Positions 36,574 through 43,928 of a stretch of DNA of 64,000 nt are shown piece by piece (the stretch's first letter is position 1; the number at the start of each line of letters is the position of its first letter). The position numbers and the translations under genes were made by a program. The DNA is from an uncultured Flavobacteriaceae bacterium (lineage in GTDB: Bacteria > Bacteroidota > Bacteroidia > Flavobacteriales > Flavobacteriaceae). The DNA is taken from assembly GCA_947503005.1 (NCBI GenBank), contig CANNCA010000002.1:434001-498000 (forward strand), written 5' to 3'. The notes beneath the pieces are model-generated. The model was not told the DNA's origin. It saw only the letters and a program-made list of their open reading frames with translations, and searched no databases.

Positions 36574-36663
36574 AGTAAAACTTTTTAGTGTCACTCCGCT
36601 TTAAACTAGAATTTCTAATCACAATCACCCCCTTAGCAGTCAGAAAGACTTTTTGCCCCGTTG

Positions 36664-36687
36664 CCCTTCGACTGCGCTCAGGGTGAT
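36664..36687. repeat. Short intergenic palindromic repeat
   Basis: cccttcgactgcgctcaggg followed by tgat. CCCT and AGGG arms and the ttcgactgcgctcag core resemble a dispersed intergenic repeat common in many bacterial genomes. Only one copy is in this window. It lies in the 282-base gap between the DUF4130 and radical-SAM genes; the rest of that gap holds the small ORF. Confidence 0.45.
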
Positions 36688-36734
36688 ATTTTAATATTTT
36701 TCAGGTTCTTCTACAAACTGATATGAACCGCTCA

Positions 36735-36866
36735 TCATTTTTTTAACCGACTTTTCAGCTCAATAAGATGGTAACCTGTATTTAGAACAACTGTACGACC
36801 TTGCTCTATCCAATTTCTTAGATTAACCGAATAATTAATCTTGCCTTTGTTTTTTGACATATCCAT
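36735..36866 (-). CDS. Tiny ORF (43 residues) between the radical-SAM and DUF4130 genes
   Basis: ATG at 36866-36864, stop TGA at 36737-36735. The product begins MDMSKNKGKINYSVNLRNWI and ends ELKSRLKK: basic, with an amphipathic C-terminal helix. It starts 10 bases after the radical-SAM stop, so co-transcription is likely. The frame ends in an A7 run, and a second short frame (36738-36691, 15 codons, opening MMSGSYQFVEEP) overlaps its stop as ATGA. A one-base slip in the A run would join both into about 58 residues. It may be a small partner protein, a programmed frameshift, or the decayed end of a gene. No family recognised. Confidence 0.45.
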   Translation of the reverse strand: MDMSKNKGKINYSVNLRNWIEQGRTVVLNTGYHLIELKSRLKK

Positions 36867-36876
36867 TTTCAAAATA

Positions 36877-38139
36877 TTAATTGAACAATGATAATTGACT
36901 GCTGTAGTTGCCTCTAAACTTGCCTTGGCTATTTTGTAAAATCAACCCTTTGATTTGTGTCGCGTGTAAATCACGACGTTCCCAATGACGTGATTCACAT
37001 ACTATAAAGTACTTTGCCCTATTTAAGGCGACACCAATTTTTTTAAGATGGTCCCAATTCAGTTTTCTGAATTTTCGAGCATTGAGAATCTTTCCAACGG
37101 ATTTCATACCCAGGCCAGGAACGCGGGCCAACATATGTTTGTCCGCCGTATTCACATCTATTGGAAATTGGTTCAAATTGCGAAGTGCCCAACTCAATTT
37201 TGGATCAACTTCTACATCTAGATTCGGGTGGTTATCGTTCAAAATCTCATTGACACTAAAGCCATAGAATCGTAGCAGCCAATCGGTTTGATACAACCGA
37301 TTCTCACGCAGCATGGGCACTTGTGAGCCGATGGCGGGTAAACGGCTATCGTTCGCTACGGGCACATAACCGGAATAATAGACCCGCTTCATATTATAAT
37401 TTTTATAATAGTGCGTTGCTGAATACATGATGTCTTTATCTGACTCCCCCGTGGCACCGATAATCATTTGTGTACTTTGCCCCGCTGGCGCATACTTCGG
37501 AGTGCTTTTGATTATCTTTTTCTCCTCTTTATATTGAATAATTTCGTTCTTTACCTTCAACATGGGTTTGGTAAAATCTTCATGTTTTTTGTCGGGAGCC
37601 AAAAGCTTCAACCCTGATATGGTAGGGACTTCAATATTTACCGACAGTCGGTCGGCCCAAAGTCCTGCCTCGCGCATTAGTTCATCGCTTGCACCAGGAA
37701 TAGATTTTAAATGAATGTAGCCGTTAAAATTTTCCTCTAATCGTAACTTTTTGGCCACCATGATCAAACGCTCCATAGTATAATCAGGGTTTTTGAAAAT
37801 TCCAGAACTTAAAAAAAGACCTTCGATATAATTCCTTCTGTAAAAATTGATGGTCAAATCAACGACCTCTTGAATCTTGAAAGCAGCTCTTTTGATGTCA
37901 TTGCTCTTTCGCGTTACACAATAGGCGCAGTCGAAAATGCAGTGATTGGTCAATAAAATCTTTAATAAAGAAACACAGCGCCCATCTTCGGTATAGCTAT
38001 GACAAATACCCATGCCAGAGCTATCTCCTAATCCTTTGTTGTTATTGGTGCGCTTACTGCCGCTACTAGAGCAGGAAACATCATACTTGGCAGCATCGGC
38101 CAATATGTTCAATTTTTCTTTTATTCTTTCGAAGGACAT
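36877..38139 (-). CDS. Putative DNA modification/repair radical SAM protein (TIGR03916 type)
   Basis: Radical SAM enzyme with the CxxxCxxC cluster motif in NHCIFDCAYCVTR (near residues 66-74), preceded by several extra cysteines/serines (YDVSCSSSGSKR, MGICHSYTEDGRC). A C-terminal helix-hairpin-helix segment (about 325-355, DVNTADKHMLARVPGLGMKS) suggests DNA binding. The family is named for its linkage to DUF4130/uracil-DNA-glycosylase-like proteins. Length (420) is normal. The substrate is unknown. The gene reads away from the XRE-S24 regulator, whose intergenic operator-like repeats lie directly upstream of this ATG. Confidence 0.9.
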   Translation of the reverse strand: MSFERIKEKLNILADAAKYDVSCSSSGSKRTNNNKGLGDSSGMGICHSYTEDGRCVSLLKILLTNHCIFDCAYCVTRKSNDIKRAAFKIQEVVDLTINFYRRNYIEGLFLSSGIFKNPDYTMERLIMVAKKLRLEENFNGYIHLKSIPGASDELMREAGLWADRLSVNIEVPTISGLKLLAPDKKHEDFTKPMLKVKNEIIQYKEEKKIIKSTPKYAPAGQSTQMIIGATGESDKDIMYSATHYYKNYNMKRVYYSGYVPVANDSRLPAIGSQVPMLRENRLYQTDWLLRFYGFSVNEILNDNHPNLDVEVDPKLSWALRNLNQFPIDVNTADKHMLARVPGLGMKSVGKILNARKFRKLNWDHLKKIGVALNRAKYFIVCESRHWERRDLHATQIKGLILQNSQGKFRGNYSSQLSLFN

Positions 38140-38161
38140 TTACCGTATTTTGTAATAATTC

Positions 38162-38169
38162 CAAAAATA
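38162..38169 (-). promoter_or_regulatory. Possible -7 box (TATTTTTG) of the radical-SAM gene
   Basis: The minus strand reads TATTTTTG (TAnnTTTG) 23 bases before the radical-SAM ATG. The operator-like repeats begin at the next base, so a bound repressor would cover the -33 region. Confidence 0.5.
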
Positions 38170-38223
38170 TGGAAATATTCCTAATTATGGAAATAATCCA
38201 TAAATATTTATGGATTTATTCCA
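38170..38223. promoter_or_regulatory. Triple operator-like inverted repeat between the radical-SAM and XRE-S24 genes
   Basis: Three copies of TGGA-N5-TCC(A/T) at 38170-38182, 38188-38200 and 38211-38223; the middle one is extended to the perfect palindrome TATGGA-AATAA-TCCATA (38186-38202). Centres are 18 and 23 bases apart. The cluster is bracketed by a minus-strand -7 box (38162-38169) and a plus-strand -7 box (38231-38238), so it sits over both -33 regions. Most likely bound by the adjacent XRE-S24 regulator; this is inference. Confidence 0.65.
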
Positions 38224-38230
38224 AATTACG

Positions 38231-38238
38231 TATATTTG
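38231..38238 (+). promoter_or_regulatory. Possible -7 box (TATATTTG) of the XRE-S24 regulator gene
   Basis: TATATTTG matches TAnnTTTG, directly after the operator-like cluster. It would give a leader of roughly 140 bases before the ATG at 38386; the leader holds no recognised element. Confidence 0.45.
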
Positions 38239-38385
38239 AGAGTGTTGAATCGGTGTTTTCTGAAGAAATTAAAAGGTCAAACAGTTGATTTTAAATTGAT
38301 TTGAATAGCTCGTTTAAACTGAAATGGTGAATTTAACTTAAGAAAGATTCCAACCTTCTTGGGAATAATATTAAAAATCCTATTT

Positions 38386-39150
38386 ATGGAAAATGAACTG
38401 ACATTAAAGCGTTTTATTGAAATTAGGAGAGAATTGGGCTACACCCAAGCTGAATTTGCGAAGTTATTGGGTGTTTCAAATACTACCGCTGATATAGAAC
38501 GTGGGCGTACCAAGCTTTCGGGTAAGGTTGTTGTAGAGTTATTTAAGCAATTCAAAATCAATCCACTGTGGTTGTTCGGAGAAAGTGAGAACAAGAACTT
38601 GGCAACCTCTAATACCAGCGTGATTCCCAAGGTGGTCACGGTCGATTCTGCCGATAGGGATAATATGGTTTTAGTAAACGCAAAGGCGGCTGCCGGATAC
38701 CCTCAGAATATTCAAGATACTTCTTGGTATAAAGAATTACCTGCATTTGACTTGCCCTTGCCAGAATTCAGAAATGCGACCTATCGAGGTTTTCAAGTAG
38801 AAGGGGACAGTATGTTGCCGAATTTGAAACCGGGGGAATGGGTGCTCGCAAAAGCCATCGAACATATCGACCAAGTAAGTGCCAATAAAATGTACGTAGT
38901 GGTTTTAGAAGATGCCGTTCTAGTGAAGAAGGTGATTAGTAAACCTAATTCGAACAATGTTACTTTGGTCTCTTTAAATGAAGCCTATCCGCCCTATGAA
39001 ATTAAACCTTTTCAGATTCAGGAAATTTGGGAAGTTAGTAGTAAAATCACCTTTAGCGTTGATGCTACTACAGAAACAGGGCTCTTAAAACAACTTCAAG
39101 AATCGATGGAGGATTTAAAACGACAGTTCAACAAGCAACAGGCAAGCTAG
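38386..39150 (+). CDS. XRE-family regulator with S24 (LexA/CI-like) self-cleavage domain
   Basis: 254 residues. The N-terminal HTH (about 5-60) reads IRRELGYTQAEFAKLLGVSN, typical of XRE. The C-terminal S24 domain has the nucleophile Ser142 in EGDSM, a general-base Lys at about 181 (VLVKKV) and a candidate Ala103-Gly104 scissile bond (KAAAGYP), so RecA-stimulated autocleavage as in LexA/CI is plausible. A C-terminal coiled tail follows. The start is ATG at 38386 (MENELTLKRF). Divergent from the radical-SAM gene with shared operator-like repeats; its stop overlaps the convergent GNAT stop. Confidence 0.88.
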   Translation: MENELTLKRFIEIRRELGYTQAEFAKLLGVSNTTADIERGRTKLSGKVVVELFKQFKINPLWLFGESENKNLATSNTSVIPKVVTVDSADRDNMVLVNAKAAAGYPQNIQDTSWYKELPAFDLPLPEFRNATYRGFQVEGDSMLPNLKPGEWVLAKAIEHIDQVSANKMYVVVLEDAVLVKKVISKPNSNNVTLVSLNEAYPPYEIKPFQIQEIWEVSSKITFSVDATTETGLLKQLQESMEDLKRQFNKQQAS

Positions 39151-39575
39151 GTCAGTTTCATATTGTAGATTCCGCTTTGCCTCAATTCAAAGCCCAAACT
39201 GGTATACAAGCCAATTGCGGGCTTTCGATGATGCCCGGTAAAAAGTAAAATTTCATCTAAACCGAGTTTTTTGCCTTCTTCTAAAAGCCGTTCCATAAGT
39301 TTCCTTCCGATACCCTTGCCACGCTGCGCGGCATCTACTACAACATCGTCTACCATGCCCCGATAACCTGAAATCACTTTGTAGGTTGATAAAAGGGCTG
39401 TGCCAACCACCTTATTGTCAATCAGACAGATAATGACGTGTACATTATTATCTGATTTTAGTATTTCATATAAAGTCCGTTGATTGTTGTCCGCATTTAA
39501 TTGTCTGTACAAATCAGCTACTTGATTCTGAATGTCGTCGGTGAGTGCCTCCGCTGTTAATGTTTCTAGGGTCAT
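39147..39575 (-). CDS. GNAT family N-acetyltransferase
   Basis: 142 residues with the acetyl-CoA pyrophosphate-binding motif A QRGKGIGRKLMERLLEEG and the preceding strand MVDDVVVDAA; the C-terminal GLYTSLGFELRQSGIY is also typical. The family transfers acetyl from acetyl-CoA to an amine; the substrate cannot be read. The gene converges with the XRE-S24 regulator and overlaps its end by four bases. Confidence 0.85.
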   Translation of the reverse strand: MTLETLTAEALTDDIQNQVADLYRQLNADNNQRTLYEILKSDNNVHVIICLIDNKVVGTALLSTYKVISGYRGMVDDVVVDAAQRGKGIGRKLMERLLEEGKKLGLDEILLFTGHHRKPAIGLYTSLGFELRQSGIYNMKLT

Positions 39576-39671
39576 TTTTGACTTTTAGATATCTTATAAA
39601 GTTATGAAACTTTGATTAAGTTGGGAGCAGTTGTTTTATTGTATATTTAGAACTTTGAACTAGCCTTGAAC

Positions 39672-40754
39672 ATGAGAAAGAGACTACTCCTTTGTTTTTT
39701 CGGTTTCCTGATTTCTACTATTTCCGCACAAGATATACTAGACACAAAAGACACGTTAATAGTTGGTTACACTACGGCACCTCCATTCATTGTTCAAAAT
39801 GGTGAAACTCTGGAAGGAATTAATGTCTGGCTTTGGGAGCGGGTCTCGAAGGACTTGGAATTAACGTACGAATTGAAACAAATGCCCTTTTCTGATATCC
39901 TAGATTCATTGGGAAACGGTACGATTGATGTCAGTATCAATCCACTTACCATAACCAGCGAACGAAGCAAGCTGATGGAGTTTACCCACTCTTTCTATGC
40001 ATCGAATTCTACTATTATTGTAGCAGAAGTTTCTGCGCTTCAAAAATTTTTACAGTTTATTAATAGCTTCTTCAACCAGAATTTTCTGAAAGGACTTTTA
40101 CTTTTATTATTTATAATTTTTTTATTCGGTCTGGCGGGCTGGTATTTTGAACGAAAGGAGAACAACGAGCATTTTCGTCCTAACTATCGAGGAATTTGGG
40201 ACGGTGTTTGGTGGTCAGCAGTCACTTTGACCACAGTTGGATACGGTGACAAGGCTCCGAAAACAAGAATGGGAAAAATAGCCGCCCTGGTTTTGATGTT
40301 CGGAGGATTGTTATTTATTTCAGGCCTTACCGCAAGTATCGCTTCAAATTTAACGGTGACTCAATTGAATAGTAATCCAGATGGATTTAATGAATTCAAG
40401 GAAAGGTCTGTCGGTACTATCGAAAATTCAGGGGCGAATCAATTTTTAAAGGAGCATTTTTTCAAACAAATACGTACTTACGATGGCGTTGTTCCAGGAT
40501 TGAAAGGATTGATGAACGGTGATGTTGAGGCTTTTATGTACGATGAGCCAATATTGAAATACCGAATTCAAGAAGATTCTACTTTTAGCAAATTACAATT
40601 ACTTCCTGTTAAGTTCGATGTGCAATTCTATGCATTCGGCATCGCAAAACAGCGAACCGAATTGGAGCAGCGTATTTCACAGCGCATTCTAGAAATTATG
40701 GAAACCCAAGAATGGGAAGTAGTTTTAAACGAGTATGGATTGACGGAGCTTTAA
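39672..40754 (+). CDS. Ionotropic-glutamate-receptor-like potassium channel with split periplasmic ligand-binding domain
   Basis: Signal peptide (about 1-20, ending ISAQ), first half of a family 3 solute-binding domain (about 28-125, LIVGYTTAPPFIVQN), membrane helix (about 137-158), pore loop with the potassium filter TVGYGD at 188-193, second helix (about 202-225), then the other half of the binding domain (about 240-355). This S1-TM-pore-TM-S2 order is that of GluR0-like prokaryotic receptors. A ligand-gated potassium channel is inferred; ligand unknown. The ATG at 39672 is used; the frame also contains TTG two codons upstream. Convergent with, and overlapping by four bases, the next gene. 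Confidence 0.88.
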   Translation: MRKRLLLCFFGFLISTISAQDILDTKDTLIVGYTTAPPFIVQNGETLEGINVWLWERVSKDLELTYELKQMPFSDILDSLGNGTIDVSINPLTITSERSKLMEFTHSFYASNSTIIVAEVSALQKFLQFINSFFNQNFLKGLLLLLFIIFLFGLAGWYFERKENNEHFRPNYRGIWDGVWWSAVTLTTVGYGDKAPKTRMGKIAALVLMFGGLLFISGLTASIASNLTVTQLNSNPDGFNEFKERSVGTIENSGANQFLKEHFFKQIRTYDGVVPGLKGLMNGDVEAFMYDEPILKYRIQEDSTFSKLQLLPVKFDVQFYAFGIAKQRTELEQRISQRILEIMETQEWEVVLNEYGLTEL

Positions 40755-41461
40755 TTATAAGCCCTTACCTTTCCCATATCCAGATTTAAAGGGCCAAGTT
40801 TATGTGCAGTTGGTAAAAAGACACCACTTTCCATCACTTGCCAGTCCTCCCAAGTAGCTTCAATTCCGCCTATGGGTATGATTTTAACCCACATTTGATA
40901 ACTTTCAGGAAATCCGTTTTCATTTAATTTCCATAGATAGGTATCTCCTGGAGTCGTACCTCCTTTACTATAGCTTACCAGTAACCCTTGCGAGCCGTTC
41001 TCCATTATTATGATACTTCTTTCAACACCTTTGTCGAACACTTTGAACGGAGCGACTAGCCAGAAAGAATCATTGTTAAAAAAATCCTGTGCCTTTGCGA
41101 CGATATCTTTATTTTCAGTGGAAGGTATTAATTCACCGTTTTTATAAACGGAACTTTTTGATGAGTCCCCAAGGTTAAGCATTACAGTACGATTGTTCCA
41201 ATTAACTTCGACTTTCCCATTTGCTTTATCCCATTTGTAGCGATGTGAACCCCCGGCAAAGGACCACTCTAAAAATCGTGTGTTTTGGTAGGCCTCATAA
41301 TTTATCGCGTTTAGCATCTTTTGGGCCAAAGCTTCCGCCCGTGGACCCGACTTTCCTTCAGGAAGTGGCTCATTATAAATGACATAGAGAATACCAAAAG
41401 CCAAAACACCTAGTACTAGTAGACCTGCCAGTATTTTTAAAATCTTCTTGAAAAACTTCAT
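40751..41461 (-). CDS. Hypothetical membrane-anchored protein
   Basis: 236 residues with an N-terminal membrane helix (about 8-28, ILAGLLVLGVLAFGILYV) and a beta-rich extracytoplasmic part with SFAGGSHRYKWDKANGKVEVNW near 67-88, YSKGGTTPGDTYLW and a closing PTAHKLGPLNLDMGKVRAYN. No family recognised with certainty; the body resembles outer-membrane lipid or lipoprotein-handling beta folds only in general strand pattern. It follows the gamma-glutamyltransferase gene by six bases on the same strand, so the two are probably co-transcribed. Confidence 0.68.
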   Translation of the reverse strand: MKFFKKILKILAGLLVLGVLAFGILYVIYNEPLPEGKSGPRAEALAQKMLNAINYEAYQNTRFLEWSFAGGSHRYKWDKANGKVEVNWNNRTVMLNLGDSSKSSVYKNGELIPSTENKDIVAKAQDFFNNDSFWLVAPFKVFDKGVERSIIIMENGSQGLLVSYSKGGTTPGDTYLWKLNENGFPESYQMWVKIIPIGGIEATWEDWQVMESGVFLPTAHKLGPLNLDMGKVRAYN

Positions 41462-41467
41462 AAGGTC

Positions 41468-43168
41468 TTAATATCCTGCTGCTTTGTCATCACCTCGCTT
41501 ATCGGCACCGCCCTCTAATCTGCCATCGGACAATACACGAATCGCATCTACCTTCCCGATAATTGGGGTACGTTCCTCGTTTATAATATAGCCTTTGCTT
41601 TTCAATTCATCTTTGAGGGTTTCAGGGAATCCGTCTGGCTCGAAAATCACCATATCCGGTAACCATTGGTGGTGGAATCGTGGTGCGTTCACTGCTTCTT
41701 GCATGCTCATATTGAACTCGTAAGTATTCAAAATTGTTTGTGCAACGGCCGTTATGATGGTTGATCCGCCCGGAGTTCCGACCACCATCCATAGTTTTCC
41801 GTCCTTTTCCACAATAGTTGGGGTCATACTGCTTAACATGCGTTTTTCGGGGGCAATACTATTTGCTTCCGCGCCGATAAGCCCAAACATATTGGGCACA
41901 CCGGGTTTAGAACTGAAATCGTCCATTTCGTTGTTTAGGAAAAAGCCCAATTCGTCAACGTACAATTTAGATCCATACGCCCCATTCAGTGTCGTTGTCA
42001 CAGAAACCGCATTGCCTTCATCATCGACGATGGAGTAGTGGGTAGTTTCCATACTTTCTACGACTTCCACGTTCCCTCGTTCTACTTCCGATGATTTAGT
42101 GGCTTTGTCCCAAGTGAAGTTCGCCATTCTATCTTTTAAGTAGGATTCACTCAATAAAACATCTAATGGAATACTTACAAAATCTGGATCTCCTAAATAA
42201 TAATTTCTATCCGCATAGGCCCGACGTGACGCCTCAGTGAACAATTGTACCGTTTTAGTTGAATTATGCCCATACGAAGCCAAATCATGTGACTCCATCA
42301 TCTTGAAGATTTGATTGATAGTAACGCCACCACTACTGGGCGGACTCATTGAAACAATGCGTAAATCTTTATAGTTGAAAATGATGGGTTGCCGCCATTT
42401 GGCTTGGTACCTTTCTAAATCTTCCTCGGTAACGAAGCCACCTTTTGATTGAATGAATGCTGCCAGTTTTTGAGCGACCGCTCCCTTGTAGAATCCGTCG
42501 CGTCCATTTTTGGCAATGCTTCGGAAAGTATTTGCCAAGGCGGGATACTTAATGATATCTCCTTTTTTGAATTCTTGTGCAAAAAAGGTGCTATCTCCGT
42601 TTACTTCAATAAATGCTTCCCTGGTTCGCGCTAATCTTCCCTCTTGATTATCGGTGACTACGACTCCGTTTTCAGCTAGTGCAATAACTGGTTCGAAAAT
42701 TTCTTCCAATGAAAGCTTCCCGAATTTTTTATGCACTTCTATAACACCTGCCACGGTTCCGGGGACCCCAACAGCGGTCGCTCCCTTCGTACTCATTTCA
42801 GGAATCACATTTCCTAATGAATCCAAATACATGTCTTTGTGTGCTGATAATGGAGCTTTCTCCCTATAGTCCAATCCACCAACATCTCCATCCGCCTTGC
42901 GGTACACCATGAAACCGCCACCTCCAAGATTACCGGCGAAAGGGTACGCGACAACTAATGCCATCTCCGTAGCGACCATCGCGTCAAAGGCATTACCCCC
43001 TTTTTTCATGATTTCCACACCTATTTTTGAAGCTTCCTCGCGTGCGGAAACGACCATTGCTTTTTCGGTAACTAATCCGGTCGGGGTGGCAAGTTGTTTT
43101 CTACAATTGACAAAGAGGAGTAAGACAACGGAGAGTAGGAGGTTTTTTTTCGAGGAATAGGTTTTCAT
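41468..43168 (-). CDS. ggt: Gamma-glutamyltransferase, predicted lipoprotein
   Basis: Ntn hydrolase that cleaves the gamma-glutamyl bond of glutathione and related peptides. The autoprocessing nucleophile is predicted as Thr375 in TTHYSIVDDEGNAVSVTTT. Other motifs are GGGGFMVYR-like GGGGFMV near 85 and LSSMTPTIV in the small subunit. The N-terminal signal ends LLLFVNCRKQ, so lipidation at Cys22 is predicted and the enzyme should be attached to an envelope membrane. 566 residues is normal. It is first in a probable two-gene operon with the downstream membrane-anchored protein. Confidence 0.92.
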   Translation of the reverse strand: MKTYSSKKNLLLSVVLLLFVNCRKQLATPTGLVTEKAMVVSAREEASKIGVEIMKKGGNAFDAMVATEMALVVAYPFAGNLGGGGFMVYRKADGDVGGLDYREKAPLSAHKDMYLDSLGNVIPEMSTKGATAVGVPGTVAGVIEVHKKFGKLSLEEIFEPVIALAENGVVVTDNQEGRLARTREAFIEVNGDSTFFAQEFKKGDIIKYPALANTFRSIAKNGRDGFYKGAVAQKLAAFIQSKGGFVTEEDLERYQAKWRQPIIFNYKDLRIVSMSPPSSGGVTINQIFKMMESHDLASYGHNSTKTVQLFTEASRRAYADRNYYLGDPDFVSIPLDVLLSESYLKDRMANFTWDKATKSSEVERGNVEVVESMETTHYSIVDDEGNAVSVTTTLNGAYGSKLYVDELGFFLNNEMDDFSSKPGVPNMFGLIGAEANSIAPEKRMLSSMTPTIVEKDGKLWMVVGTPGGSTIITAVAQTILNTYEFNMSMQEAVNAPRFHHQWLPDMVIFEPDGFPETLKDELKSKGYIINEERTPIIGKVDAIRVLSDGRLEGGADKRGDDKAAGY

Positions 43169-43250
43169 TGAGCTATGTTGAGTTTTGGTTTGTCGATGTG
43201 TTGATTCGTTTATGTATCTATTAGTAAGGTAGTTGTCGCTATTTTATTTT

Positions 43251-43835
43251 TTAAAGTGCAATGAATTTTTGTTTTGAAAAGGTAATCAATTCTTCAAAAA
43301 AGGCCGTGAATTCCTTTTCAAAAGCATCGTAATGTTCTTCTAAGTCTAGAATGGCGAAATTCATTTTTGATTTGTTTTCAGTCCTACGGTTCATTCCGTT
43401 CAAGACCTTGGCAATGCCTTCCATCTTGGAATAATTATAGATCCAATTTTCCGACATCATATAGGGCATCATCCGTTTTACGCCGACCGGTAAAATGCTA
43501 TAATTAGCCTCCAGTAAATCGTAAAAGTGCTCTACAAAAACATCCAAAGGTATATCTGAATACCGACCCCAGTTTTTTGCCAAGAAATGGTCGTAGAAGA
43601 TATCAACGATTACCCGACTATAGTGGCTATAGTTTTTATGTAATCTTTTGCTACTTATTTTGGGTATAGCATGCGCATCAGTAAACGTGTCGATTTCAAG
43701 ATGTAAAAAGATGCCTTTTTGAATACGTTCGGGCAGATGGTCATATTTATTACCTCTAATACTGTCCGCTATGAAATTGCCGACCGTAATTTCATCATCA
43801 CCAAAAGACAAGTAGATGTGTGCCAAAAAGTTCAT
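43251..43835 (-). CDS. Acyl carrier protein phosphodiesterase (AcpH family)
   Basis: Predicted to remove 4'-phosphopantetheine from holo-ACP. The HD-like fold with NFLAHIYLSFG, VGNFIADSIRG and LHLEIDTFTDAH (metal-binding His/Asp) followed by YSRVIVDIFYDHFLA matches AcpH. 194 residues from the ATG at 43835 (MNFLAHIYLS); the longer frame from 43880 has no family support. Lies opposite glmM. Confidence 0.85.
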   Translation of the reverse strand: MNFLAHIYLSFGDDEITVGNFIADSIRGNKYDHLPERIQKGIFLHLEIDTFTDAHAIPKISSKRLHKNYSHYSRVIVDIFYDHFLAKNWGRYSDIPLDVFVEHFYDLLEANYSILPVGVKRMMPYMMSENWIYNYSKMEGIAKVLNGMNRRTENKSKMNFAILDLEEHYDAFEKEFTAFFEELITFSKQKFIAL

Positions 43836-43911
43836 AGATAGTTTGTCAAAACTTGATGCCGAATTTACGAAGAAGCGCAATAGGTTTAAAAGTGATCCGT
43901 TTATATTTGCA

Positions 43912-43919
43912 AAAACTTA
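43912..43919 (+). promoter_or_regulatory. Possible -7 box (TATATTTG) of glmM
   Basis: TATATTTG matches TAnnTTTG and lies only nine bases before the glmM ATG, implying a very short leader. No -33 TTTG at standard spacing. Confidence 0.45.
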
Positions 43920-43928
43920 TAAAGACGC

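Noticed and set aside
36664-36687. Possible tRNA or structured RNA fragment
   Set aside because: The hairpin is short, there is no acceptor stem or anticodon arm pattern, and it fits a dispersed palindromic repeat better.
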